Below, one piece after another: positions 7,363-15,283 of a stretch of 22,447 nt of DNA. The translations under genes were made by a program, and so were the position numbers. Each line of letters starts with the position of its first letter. Within the stretch, counting starts at the first letter, position 1. The DNA is from JBBDRX01 sp040905245 (GTDB taxonomy: Bacteria; Bacteroidota; Rhodothermia; Balneolales; Balneolaceae): NCBI GenBank assembly GCA_040905245.1, contig JBBDRX010000092.1, forward strand, positions 1 through 22,447. The letters are read 5' to 3'. The notes under the pieces were generated by a model that saw only the letters and a list, made by a program, of their open reading frames with translations, did not search any database and was not told the origin of the DNA.

Positions 7363-8400
7363 ATGAGCAAGCAAAAGGTAGGAGTTATCGGAGCAACGGG
7401 TTACACCGGAATGGAGCTGGTACGTCTTCTGGTGGAGCATCCTGAAGTATCCCTGGAGGCTGTAACCTCCAGAAGCCATGCCGGTAAAAAGTTTTCCAAG
7501 CTCTACCCATCCTTCGAAGGAATCTTTGAGGAGGAGTTACAGACCGTTGAGGATCTGGATAATCATGATCTGGACCTGGTTTTTCTCGCTTTGCCACACC
7601 GGGTATCGATGGATTTTATTCGAGAGCACGGGTTGAACCGGTTTCGAATCATTGACCTGTCCGGTGATTTTCGGTTGAGCGACCCGTCTGTCTATGAGAC
7701 CTGGTACGAAAAAAAGCATGTTTGCCCCAAATATATTGAGCAGGCAGCATATGGATTGCCCGAGTTGAACCGGGATCAGATTCGAAATGCGGATCTGGTA
7801 GCTAACCCCGGTTGCTACCCGACGTCGTCTATTCTGGCACTGGCTCCATTGGTAACACATCAGCTGATAGATCCCAAGTCAATTATTATCGATGCCAAAT
7901 CGGGAGTGACCGGAGCCGGGTCTACGCCCAAGGAGATCACACATTTTCCAAATCAATTTGGCAACTTTTTTGCCTATGGACTTTTGAAGCACCGGCATAC
8001 CCCGGAGATCGAACAGGTGTTGAGCTCTGTCATTGACCAGGAGGTTCAGGTCCAGTTTACCCCTCACTTGCTTCCAATTGACCGGGGTATTCTGGCCACA
8101 ACGTACTCAACGCCGATAGAAGAGGTAAGTGCAGAAAAAATTCAAGAAACCTTCCTCAGCTACTATGAAAAAGAGTATTTTGTCCGGGTCGTGGACAGTC
8201 CTCCTACAGTAAAGAATGTACGTGGATCCAATTTCTGCGACCTCTATGCAACATATGATGAGCGAACATCCAGAGTGATTACGATCTCTGCGATCGATAA
8301 TCTCGTGAAGGGAGCTGCCGGCCAGGCAATTCAGAATATGAATCTCATGTTCCGGACTATTGAAAAATCTGGGTTGGTCTATCCACCACTGAATCCATAA
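7363..8400 (+). CDS. argC: N-acetyl-gamma-glutamyl-phosphate reductase
   Basis: This 345-residue enzyme reduces N-acetylglutamyl-phosphate to the semialdehyde with NADPH, between the ArgB and ArgD steps. The N-terminal nucleotide-binding loop GATGYTG (10-16), the catalytic C151 in ANPGCYPTS, the KSGVTGAG loop, the KHRHTPEIEQ segment and the C-terminal DNLVKGAAGQAIQNMN are all present. This is the long, type-1 form. An AGAGGTAG Shine-Dalgarno sits just before the ATG. The 60-bp gap from argD contains nothing else recognisable. Confidence 0.95.
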   Translation: MSKQKVGVIGATGYTGMELVRLLVEHPEVSLEAVTSRSHAGKKFSKLYPSFEGIFEEELQTVEDLDNHDLDLVFLALPHRVSMDFIREHGLNRFRIIDLSGDFRLSDPSVYETWYEKKHVCPKYIEQAAYGLPELNRDQIRNADLVANPGCYPTSSILALAPLVTHQLIDPKSIIIDAKSGVTGAGSTPKEITHFPNQFGNFFAYGLLKHRHTPEIEQVLSSVIDQEVQVQFTPHLLPIDRGILATTYSTPIEEVSAEKIQETFLSYYEKEYFVRVVDSPPTVKNVRGSNFCDLYATYDERTSRVITISAIDNLVKGAAGQAIQNMNLMFRTIEKSGLVYPPLNP

Positions 8401-8436
8401 TAAGCCTTTTCAAACAAATCGAATCGTTCTACAGAT

Positions 8437-9642
8437 ATGCAGAATAACATATGCAATGTGCGGGGAATTAAAGCATGGGGATCTCACATGGGGATCAAAT
8501 CCAAGCGGAGGGATCTCGCAATTATCTACTCTGAAAAACCGGCCAGTGCTGCAGCTGTCTTTACACAGAATCTGGTCTGCGCAGAACCGGTAAAACTGAG
8601 TCGGCAACATATGCGTGACGGAACGATTCAGACGATCGTCGTCAATTCCGGGAATGCCAATGCCTGTACGGGAAAACAGGGCTGGGAGGGGGCGGTCGCT
8701 ATGGCCGAGACAGCCGCTGCCGAATTGGGCATTCCGAAAGAGTACGTACTTGTTGCCTCTACAGGGCTGATCGGTGAACCATTCCCGACCGACAAAGTAG
8801 TACAGGGAATCAAAGAGAGTGTACCCAAGCTGTCTTCCCGACAGCTGGCCGGGTCACTGGCTGCCAATGCAATTTTGACAACCGATACCTTCCCGAAGGA
8901 GGGCTATACGACCTTTAAAATTGATGGTATCAAAATCAATATGGCGGGCATTGCCAAAGGCTCTGGAATGATTCATCCCAACATGGCTACCATGCTGGGC
9001 TTTATTGTCTGTGATGTGGCAATCCAACCCGAATTGCTGGATAAGGCTCTGCATACCGTTGTCGATCGAACCTTTAACATGATCACCGTGGACGGAGACA
9101 CCTCCACGAACGACATGGTGGGGATTCTATGCAACGGAATGGCGGGCAATGATCCGATCGAGGAGGAAGATCAGCGATATGAAACATTTGTAGAACATCT
9201 GGAGAAGCTCTGCAGCCATTTGGCAATTCTAATCGTCTCCGATGGAGAGGGATCGACCAAGCTGGTGGAGTATCGTGTCGAGGGAGCACGAACGGAGATG
9301 GAAGCCCGGAAAATTATCGAAACCATCTCCACCTCTTCACTCGTGAAGACAGCGATTTTCGGTACGGATCCCAACTGGGGACGCATTTTTGCAGCGGCCG
9401 GCCGGGCCGGTGTGCCGTTTGACCCCGACAAAGTGGATCTCTATTTCGGCAAGAACCGGGCACTTCGGATTCTGGAGAATGGTCAACCGACAGATTTGGG
9501 ACGTGCCGAACTAAAAAAAGAGATGGAGTCTTCCACAGTTGTCATCACACTGGTACTAAACGAGGGGGATGCCTCTGCCACCGGATGGGGTTCGGATCTC
9601 TCCTACGAGTATGTCCGGATCAATGCCGAATATACGACATGA
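8437..9642 (+). CDS. argJ: Bifunctional ornithine acetyltransferase / N-acetylglutamate synthase
   Basis: This 401-residue precursor is expected to cleave itself into alpha and beta chains before T185 in HPNMATMLGF, and T185 is the nucleophile. Other family marks are VVNSGNANACTG, LVASTGLIGEP, VDGDTSTNDM, KTAIFGTDPNWGRI and the C-terminal SYEYVRINAEYTT. ArgJ moves the acetyl group from acetylornithine to glutamate, closing the cyclic pathway. Bifunctional forms also use acetyl-CoA. Because no argA is in the window, bifunctionality is plausible but not proven by sequence. The 36-bp gap after argC has no obvious Shine-Dalgarno. It is the last gene of the arg cluster. Confidence 0.95.
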   Translation: MQNNICNVRGIKAWGSHMGIKSKRRDLAIIYSEKPASAAAVFTQNLVCAEPVKLSRQHMRDGTIQTIVVNSGNANACTGKQGWEGAVAMAETAAAELGIPKEYVLVASTGLIGEPFPTDKVVQGIKESVPKLSSRQLAGSLAANAILTTDTFPKEGYTTFKIDGIKINMAGIAKGSGMIHPNMATMLGFIVCDVAIQPELLDKALHTVVDRTFNMITVDGDTSTNDMVGILCNGMAGNDPIEEEDQRYETFVEHLEKLCSHLAILIVSDGEGSTKLVEYRVEGARTEMEARKIIETISTSSLVKTAIFGTDPNWGRIFAAAGRAGVPFDPDKVDLYFGKNRALRILENGQPTDLGRAELKKEMESSTVVITLVLNEGDASATGWGSDLSYEYVRINAEYTT

Positions 9643-9654
9643 TGTCTCTCCTTG

Positions 9655-9674
9655 TTCCGGCTGTCTGCCGGGAA
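9655..9674 (+). terminator. Hairpin between argJ and the first rhomboid gene
   Basis: CCGGC-TGTCT-GCCGG is a perfect 5-bp GC stem, extended by TT/AA across a one-base bulge, 13 bp after the argJ stop. No T-run follows, so it may be an attenuating or Rho-assisted end of the arg operon rather than a strong intrinsic terminator. Confidence 0.3.
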
Positions 9675-9706
9675 TACGGAAGAATTTATAAATCACAGGA
9701 TTTTCG

Positions 9707-10333
9707 TTGAATTATCACGACAGTAATTACGCCCCCAATACCCAGTTTTCCATTTTTCCGCCTGCAGTAAAGCATCTGATCATTGTGAATTTGCTCTGCT
9801 TTCTGGCGCTTTCAACACCAGTGATCGGGAACTACCTGTTTCATTATGGAGCTCTCTGGCCACTCGGAAACCCGCGATTTGAAGCCTGGCAGCTGGTCAG
9901 CTATATGTTTCTGCACTCCGGGCTGGGACACATTTTTTTCAACCTGTTTGCTCTGTGGATCTTTGGCCAGGCCATTGAAAACTTCTGGGGAACCAAGCGG
10001 TTTACCACCTACTACTTTCTTACCGGTATTGGAGCAGCGCTGATTCATATGGCAATCGGAGGGGGTGGGGCTCCCACCATCGGGGCTTCTGGTGCCGTCT
10101 ACGGGATACTGCTCGCCTTCGGAATGATGTTTCCCGATCGGTATATTATGTTGTTGATCCCCCCGATTCCGATCAAGGCCAAGTATTTTGTTGCGATATT
10201 CGGTGCTATAGAGCTTTTTTACGGAGTCACCGGAACCCGTTCGGGGATCGCCCACTTTGCACACCTTGGCGGAATGATTGTCGGATATCTTCTGATTCGA
10301 TACTGGGGCCTGAAAGGCGAGCGACACGGTTAG
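9707..10333 (+). CDS. Rhomboid-family intramembrane serine protease (first of a tandem pair)
   Basis: This 208-residue membrane protein has about six transmembrane helices. The rhomboid catalytic serine is S128 in GASGAVYG and the histidine is H186 in AHFAHLGG. The HSGLGHIFFN motif after the L1 loop is also present. Rhomboids cleave transmembrane or near-membrane segments of other proteins. The start is TTG: an in-frame TAA at 9689 rules out anything much further upstream, AGGA (9697-9700) is correctly spaced, and the first in-frame ATG would remove a transmembrane helix. It lacks the cytosolic tail of its neighbour. The 16-bp gap to the next gene implies one transcript. Its substrate is unknown. 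Confidence 0.92.
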   Translation: MNYHDSNYAPNTQFSIFPPAVKHLIIVNLLCFLALSTPVIGNYLFHYGALWPLGNPRFEAWQLVSYMFLHSGLGHIFFNLFALWIFGQAIENFWGTKRFTTYYFLTGIGAALIHMAIGGGGAPTIGASGAVYGILLAFGMMFPDRYIMLLIPPIPIKAKYFVAIFGAIELFYGVTGTRSGIAHFAHLGGMIVGYLLIRYWGLKGERHG

Positions 10334-10349
10334 GTATGGAGGAGAGGCT

Positions 10350-11210
10350 ATGATGCAGGAATCGTTCGGAAGTACGTTCAAACGCGGATATCAGAATCTG
10401 CCCCAGGTGATACGGGTCATTCTTACCGTAAATGTGGTTGTTTTTCTGATTCAGGCTATCGGTGGCAACGGGTTGAATCGTTTGTTGATCAACCTTTTTG
10501 CATTTGATCCCCAGTGGGAGACTGCATTGACACAGCCCTGGAGGCTGGTAACCTATATGTTTCTCCACGGAAGCGGATTTCACCTTCTTTTCAACATGCT
10601 GTGGCTCTGGTGGATGGGTCGCCCGGTCGAGCAGCATGTCGGTCCGCGAACCTTTACCGTACTGTATTTCGGGGCAGGAATCGGTGGAGCTTTGCTGAAT
10701 GTCGGACTGGCTGCCATTATTGGCTACTCCCAGGTAATTGGGGCTTCCGGCGCTGTTTTCGGAGTCATGGTCGCGTTTGCAGTACTCTTTCCGAGAACGC
10801 CAATCATGCTCTTTCTGTTTCCACCACTGGAAGCCCGATATGTAGTAGCCGGGTTGATCCTGTTCGACCTGCTCTTTATCGGGTCTTCCGACAATATTGC
10901 ACGTGTGGTTCATCTCGGTGGGGCCGGGATCGGTTATCTGTTGATACAAGCTCATATGAGTGGAACCGATCTCTCATCGTGGGTTCGCCCTGTGGAACGG
11001 CTCTGGTCGAAACCCGATCGGAGGTCGGCGGGTAGAAGCAGAGCGGCGAACCGCAGAGCCGATATGAGAATCGTTCGAGATGTGAAGATTATGGAAGAGA
11101 ATGAGCTGGACGACCTGGACGAAATTCTGGACAAGATTTCCAAAAAGGGCTACTCTGCACTGACTGCAGAGGAAAAACGTCGTCTTTTTGAACTCAGCAA
11201 ACGAAAGTAA
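10350..11210 (+). CDS. Rhomboid-family intramembrane protease with C-terminal DUF6576-like tail
   Basis: This 286-residue protein has a six-helix rhomboid core with S133 in GASGAVFG, H188 in VVHLGG and the HGSGFHLLFN motif, so both catalytic residues are present. After the last helix comes a basic linker, then an acidic-to-basic helical tail, LDEILDKISKKGYSALTAEE followed by KRRLFELSKR. I associate this DUF6576-like tail with Bacteroidota rhomboids; it probably faces the cytosol. The Shine-Dalgarno GGAGGAGAGG sits right before two consecutive ATGs (10350, 10353). It is clearly paralogous to the preceding gene but diverged. Only 6 bp separate it from ispG. Confidence 0.93.
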   Translation: MMQESFGSTFKRGYQNLPQVIRVILTVNVVVFLIQAIGGNGLNRLLINLFAFDPQWETALTQPWRLVTYMFLHGSGFHLLFNMLWLWWMGRPVEQHVGPRTFTVLYFGAGIGGALLNVGLAAIIGYSQVIGASGAVFGVMVAFAVLFPRTPIMLFLFPPLEARYVVAGLILFDLLFIGSSDNIARVVHLGGAGIGYLLIQAHMSGTDLSSWVRPVERLWSKPDRRSAGRSRAANRRADMRIVRDVKIMEENELDDLDEILDKISKKGYSALTAEEKRRLFELSKRK

Positions 11211-11216
11211 TACGAC

Positions 11217-12452
11217 ATGAATTCAATCAAACGAAGAACCTCAATACCCGTAGAAATTGGTGGAGTGACCGTAGGTGGGGAAGCTCCTGTTGCGGTTCAG
11301 TCCATGACCAATACCGATACAGCGGATGTTCAGTCGACTGTTGATCAGATTATTCACCTGTCGGAGGCCGGGTCGGAACTTGTCCGTATTACCGTGAATC
11401 ACGATGATGCGGCAAAAGCCGTCCCCCACATAAGGGAGGCTCTGGATAACAAGGGAGTGGATGTTCCGATTATCGGGGATTTCCACTACAACGGACACAA
11501 GCTTCTGCCGAACTATCCGGATATGGCAGCGGCCCTCGCCAAATATCGAATTAATCCCGGCAATACCGGAAGCCGCGAACGGGACCGAAACTTCTGTACC
11601 ATCGTGGAACAGGCAATTATACACGACAAGCCGGTCCGGATCGGAGTCAACTGGGGTTCACTGGACCAGCAGCTTCTGGCCAGAAAAATGGACGAAAACA
11701 GTCAGAAACAGACGCCTGCTTCATCCAAAGAAGTTATGCTGGATACCATGGTCGAGAGCGCGCGAAGATCATCGGAAATGGCTGAACAGGTAGGTCTGCC
11801 GTCCAACCGGATCATCATCAGTTGTAAGATGTCGGGAGTTCAGGATCTGATTCATGTATACCGACAGATTGCCGAACAGCTCCCGTATCCACTACATTTG
11901 GGATTGACAGAAGCCGGTATGGGAATGAAGGGAATTGTAGCCAGTACATCCGCATTGTCGGTCTTGCTCCAGGAGGGGATCGGCGACACCATTCGGGTTT
12001 CGCTGACGCCTGCCCCGAAGGGAGACCGGGCAGAGGAAGTACGAGTTTGTCAGCAGATTCTGCAATCTTTGGGCATTCGAAGTTTTACACCCCAGGTAAC
12101 ATCCTGTCCGGGTTGTGGCAGAACGCAGAGCACTTATTTTCAGGAGTTAGCTGACGATATTCAGCAGTATCTCGTTCAGCAGATGCCAATCTGGCGAGAG
12201 AGCTATCCGGGTGTGGAAGAGATGGATGTAGCGGTCATGGGATGTGTCGTAAACGGCCCCGGCGAATCACGGCATGCTAATATCGGGATTTCCCTTCCTG
12301 GCACGTTTGAAGAGCCAAAAGCTCCGGTCTATGTAGATGGCGAGCACTATAAAACCTTGCGTGGCGAGGGTATTGCCGAGGAGTTCCGAGCGATTCTGAA
12401 TGAGTATGTAGCCCGTACCTACGGAACTGTGGAGACGGAGCCGTCCGAGTGA
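11217..12452 (+). CDS. ispG: 4-hydroxy-3-methylbut-2-enyl diphosphate synthase (short form)
   Basis: IspG (GcpE) reduces MEcPP to HMBPP, the penultimate step of the MEP isoprenoid pathway, using a [4Fe-4S] cluster. The N-terminal TIM barrel shows VQSMTNTDTADV, GDFHYNGHKLL and RINPGNTG. The cluster ligands are C297 and C300 (SCPGCGRT) and C343 (GCVVNGPGES), followed by the conserved Glu of NGPGE. At 411 residues it is the two-domain form, without the large extra domain found in plant, Chlorobi and many Bacteroidota enzymes. The insert around MDENSQKQTPASSKEVMLD resembles alphaproteobacterial proteins. Its stop overlaps the next gene's GTG (GTGA, 12449-12452). Confidence 0.95.
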   Translation: MNSIKRRTSIPVEIGGVTVGGEAPVAVQSMTNTDTADVQSTVDQIIHLSEAGSELVRITVNHDDAAKAVPHIREALDNKGVDVPIIGDFHYNGHKLLPNYPDMAAALAKYRINPGNTGSRERDRNFCTIVEQAIIHDKPVRIGVNWGSLDQQLLARKMDENSQKQTPASSKEVMLDTMVESARRSSEMAEQVGLPSNRIIISCKMSGVQDLIHVYRQIAEQLPYPLHLGLTEAGMGMKGIVASTSALSVLLQEGIGDTIRVSLTPAPKGDRAEEVRVCQQILQSLGIRSFTPQVTSCPGCGRTQSTYFQELADDIQQYLVQQMPIWRESYPGVEEMDVAVMGCVVNGPGESRHANIGISLPGTFEEPKAPVYVDGEHYKTLRGEGIAEEFRAILNEYVARTYGTVETEPSE

Positions 12453-12985
12453 AACTCGACAACAAATATTTCTATCCGTTTATCGCTATCTGTGGTGTAT
12501 TGACTCTCATTGCGATTGTCTTTGGCTCCATTCGGTATTCCGACAGGCAGGAAATGCGGTTCCGCGAGAACGTGAGAACGCTGGAGACAGAACATCTCAC
12601 ATTCCCGGAGATCAATCTGGAAGATTCTGTCCGGGTCTCTTCTTTCCAGGGAGATCCGATATTGATTCACTTCTGGGCCACCTGGTCTGGAAAGTCCCTT
12701 CGGCTACAGGAGTGGCTTTATGAGCTGCATTCCGACTATCCGGGAATGACGGTAATTTCGGCAGCTATTCGGGACGATCAACAGATGATTCAGGCTTATA
12801 TTGATGAGCATGACTATCCCTGGAAATGGGTAGTGGGAACGGAACTATATCAGTCCCTTCGGGTTCCAGGTGTTCCATCTGTGATTCTTCTCGACAGAAA
12901 CGGAGAGCTGGTCAATATTGTGATCGGGGATGACCAGGAGCAGATTTTCCAGCTTATCAGGACGGCATATGAAGAAGAACAGTAA
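12449..12985 (+). CDS. Membrane-anchored thioredoxin-fold (TlpA-like) protein lacking the CxxC cysteines
   Basis: This 178-residue protein has one N-terminal transmembrane helix (about residues 10-28) and then a thioredoxin-like domain in the periplasmic orientation. The strand and active-site segment ILIHFWATWSGKSLRLQEWL matches TlpA/ResA proteins, but both cysteines are serines (S80, S83). The cis-proline loop RVPGVPSVILLDRNGEL with P143 is intact. Thiol-disulfide chemistry is therefore not expected; a binding or chaperone role is an inference. The GTG start overlaps the ispG stop by 4 bp, and the gene overlaps the next by 17 bp, so it is embedded in the operon. A sequencing error is unlikely because two separate codons would have to be wrong. 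Confidence 0.85.
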   Translation: MKLDNKYFYPFIAICGVLTLIAIVFGSIRYSDRQEMRFRENVRTLETEHLTFPEINLEDSVRVSSFQGDPILIHFWATWSGKSLRLQEWLYELHSDYPGMTVISAAIRDDQQMIQAYIDEHDYPWKWVVGTELYQSLRVPGVPSVILLDRNGELVNIVIGDDQEQIFQLIRTAYEEEQ

Positions 12986-13844
12986 CAGCAAACAACAGAT
13001 ATGGGTGGACGGCCGATTTGTCGGTTATGATACCCCTACTCTGCCACCTACCGTTCGGGGCGTGTTATACGGTGCGGGCTGTTTTGAGACCTTCCAGTCC
13101 TACGCCGGACGATTTCTCCATCTGGATCGCCATCTTCAGCGTTTTTCCGACGGGATTCAATGGCTCCGGGGTGATGAAAGTCCAGTTCCTATAGAGACTG
13201 ACTTGAGGCCCGTCCTGAACCGGCTTCTGGAGATGAACGGGTTGGAAGACACCGACGCAATCATTCGATTACAAGCTTCACTGCTTGCGGAAAGAGGCTA
13301 TCGGGATGAACCGGGAACCGGTTTCCAGCTATCGATTACAGCCACTCAGAAGCCAGTCAGTGAAACCCCTGTTCGTCTTGTATATTCAGATACGTGTGTT
13401 GTACCAAACCGGTGCAGGCCGGCCGGGCTGAAACTCTCCAACACACTCCACTATCTGCAGGCATTTCGCGAAGCGGTGAAGCAGAATAGAGACGATGCAC
13501 TGATGAAAACCGTGAATGGAAAAATCGCGGAGACATCCGTAGCCAATGTTTTTTGGAAAGAGGGGTATACGGTGTATACCCCTTCTCCTTCCTGTGACAT
13601 CCTTCCCGGTCAGATGAGACAGATTCTTCTGGAACAGATTCCGGAGTGGACTGGTTGCCGTGTGGAGGAAGGGGAGTTTGGACCGGAGCATCTGGAAAAG
13701 GCCGAGCACCTCTGGGTCTGTAACTCCCTGAAACAGGTTCAACCCGTGGCGAGTCTTGATGGCCGGGAATACTCTGTGGAGTCTCCATTTTACGCGCAAC
13801 TTACCGACGTGTTGAGTTGCTACATTCAACGGAGTGCTATCTGA
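12969..13844 (+). CDS. pabC: Class-IV PLP aminotransferase, probable 4-amino-4-deoxychorismate lyase
   Basis: This 291-residue fold-type-IV PLP enzyme shows GVLYGAGCFETFQSYAGR at the N-terminus, LHLDRHLQRF, the PLP lysine K155 in GLKLSNTLHY with the usual ten-residue spacing to the following alanine, and NGKIAETSVANVFW. The family includes PabC (aminodeoxychorismate to p-aminobenzoate plus pyruvate), branched-chain and D-amino-acid aminotransferases. Its direct overlap with folC favours PabC and folate synthesis, but sequence alone does not exclude the others. The ATG at 12969 with AGGA (12959-12962) is chosen over a longer frame from 12930 that would reach deep into the upstream gene. It ends TGATG, sharing one base with the folC start. 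Confidence 0.78.
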   Translation: MKKNSNSKQQIWVDGRFVGYDTPTLPPTVRGVLYGAGCFETFQSYAGRFLHLDRHLQRFSDGIQWLRGDESPVPIETDLRPVLNRLLEMNGLEDTDAIIRLQASLLAERGYRDEPGTGFQLSITATQKPVSETPVRLVYSDTCVVPNRCRPAGLKLSNTLHYLQAFREAVKQNRDDALMKTVNGKIAETSVANVFWKEGYTVYTPSPSCDILPGQMRQILLEQIPEWTGCRVEEGEFGPEHLEKAEHLWVCNSLKQVQPVASLDGREYSVESPFYAQLTDVLSCYIQRSAI

Positions 13845-15166
13845 TGAACCCCAACCGTTTTTCGCAGGCAGACGACGTTCATCAATATCTGGACAGTATC
13901 CCGATGTTTGGCCAGGCTGGAGCCGCCGCGGCACGATTTGACCTGAAGCCGATTCGTGCGTTTCTCACCCGGTTGGAAGACCCTCATAAGCGAGTACCTG
14001 TGATCCATGTTGCGGGAACCAACGGCAAGGGAACAACATGCAGGATGCTTGCCTCTGTGTTTCAGGAAGCCGGCTATCGGACAGGACTCTATACATCTCC
14101 CCATCTGATCCGGTTTCATGAGAGAGTCCGGATCGATGGAAAGATGATTGATGACGGGGGACTGCTGAAGTTTTTTCAACAATTCGAGTCGGATCTCCGG
14201 GAGAGGCCGTTGACCTATTTTGAGCTATCTACTGTGATTGCATTCTGGTACTTTGCCGAATCGGATTGCGACATCGCCGTTATTGAGACCGGACTTGGTG
14301 GCAGGCTTGATGCGACCAATGTGGTAGATCCTCTCATCAGTGTGATTACCTCCGTTTCCTTGGATCATACCGATCTGCTGGGAGCGTCGATATCACATAT
14401 TGCCCGAGAGAAGGCGGGCATCATCAAACCTTCGAAGCCCGTTGTGATTGGCTCGTTACCTGATGACGCTTTTGCCGAGGTACTGAACAGGGCTCACGAA
14501 ACCGGATCCCGGGTCTATGTAAGCAGTCGCACCCGTCCGGTATGGAACCGGAGTGTGGTTCACCTTCAGCGAAACAATGGGCTGCAGCTTGAACTGAAAT
14601 TGGCTGGCCGAAAGCCGGTAGACCGCTACAATGTTGCTATTACGCTGGTTGTAGCCGAGCTTCTGGAAGAGAAATGGCCGGGTCTTACAGATTCGATTCA
14701 GAAAGCAATGGAGAAACTGAATACACGGTTTGCGGATGCTGCAACATTTCAGAAATTGTTGTCCGGCCGTAGCTGGTACTTCGACGGAGCTCACAATGCA
14801 GAAGCGATTCGTTCCCTGTTCGAAATGATTCTGGAGGGAGCCGGCGGGAGAGAGCCTGTCGTGTTTCTGTCCATGATGAGGGACAAGGCGACTCCTGCAG
14901 TACTGGAACAGTTTCGTAATCTCAGAACCATCTACTATACGACCGCTGGTACAAATCGGAGTGCAACCTGTGAAGAGATTCAGCGAATACTCCCGAAGGT
15001 TCAATGCCTGGAGGCCACGGATCCGGGGATTTACGGGTTGCTGGACTCATTAAAATCGGAATTAGTAATTTTTACCGGAAGTTTTTACTTTTACAGACAG
15101 GTACAGCATTGGATCACCAGCCAACCACCTTCTGACAAGATCAACAACCCGGTTTCGGGTTTGTAG
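13844..15166 (+). CDS. folC: Folylpolyglutamate synthase / dihydrofolate synthase
   Basis: This 440-residue Mur-ligase-type enzyme adds glutamate to dihydropteroate or folates with ATP. The P-loop is GTNGKGT (58-64), followed by GLYTSPHLIRFHERVRIDG, ETGLGGRLDATNVV, SLDHTDLLG, IAREKAGIIKP and the C-domain DGAHN (314-318). Length and order are normal. The ATG at 13844 overlaps the upstream stop (TGATG) and is preferred to an earlier in-frame ATG at 13817 inside pabC. With the preceding gene it makes a two-gene folate unit at the 3' end of the rhomboid-ispG operon. Confidence 0.95.
   Translation: MNPNRFSQADDVHQYLDSIPMFGQAGAAAARFDLKPIRAFLTRLEDPHKRVPVIHVAGTNGKGTTCRMLASVFQEAGYRTGLYTSPHLIRFHERVRIDGKMIDDGGLLKFFQQFESDLRERPLTYFELSTVIAFWYFAESDCDIAVIETGLGGRLDATNVVDPLISVITSVSLDHTDLLGASISHIAREKAGIIKPSKPVVIGSLPDDAFAEVLNRAHETGSRVYVSSRTRPVWNRSVVHLQRNNGLQLELKLAGRKPVDRYNVAITLVVAELLEEKWPGLTDSIQKAMEKLNTRFADAATFQKLLSGRSWYFDGAHNAEAIRSLFEMILEGAGGREPVVFLSMMRDKATPAVLEQFRNLRTIYYTTAGTNRSATCEEIQRILPKVQCLEATDPGIYGLLDSLKSELVIFTGSFYFYRQVQHWITSQPPSDKINNPVSGL
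15143..15164 (+). terminator. Hairpin over the end of folC
   Basis: AACCCG-GTTT-CGGGTT is a perfect 6-bp stem with a 4-base loop, extendable by AC/GT across a one-base bulge. It covers the last codons of folC. No T-run follows directly, so termination here would probably be weak or Rho-dependent. Confidence 0.3.
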
Positions 15167-15283
15167 AAATCCCAGCGTTTACGGAACTACTCCTGCGTTC
15201 AGTTCATTCTCCGAAAGGATATCCTAATACGTCTTTTTACCATTTTTTTCTAATAAACTATATCGGAGACCTATACCGAATCC
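15167..15283 (+). promoter_or_regulatory. rho upstream region
   Basis: The 117-bp gap contains a 10-bp palindrome AGGATATCCT (15216-15225) and then a T-rich, AT-rich tract (15232-15262) ending in ACTATATCGG. This is the likely rho promoter area. GGAG (15265-15268) is about 15 bases from the ATG, far for a ribosome-binding site. Rho genes are often autoregulated through their leaders, but no specific element can be identified here. Confidence 0.3.

Noticed and set aside
9812..10955. Long minus-strand frames (189 and 242 codons) opposite the two rhomboid genes
   Set aside because: Both are antisense to genes with intact catalytic motifs and have low-complexity, Gln/His/Ser-rich translations without recognisable domains.
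12930..12968. Longer pabC start at 12930
   Set aside because: It would extend the overlap with the upstream gene to 56 bp. The ATG at 12969 has an AGGA at good spacing and fits the family N-terminus.
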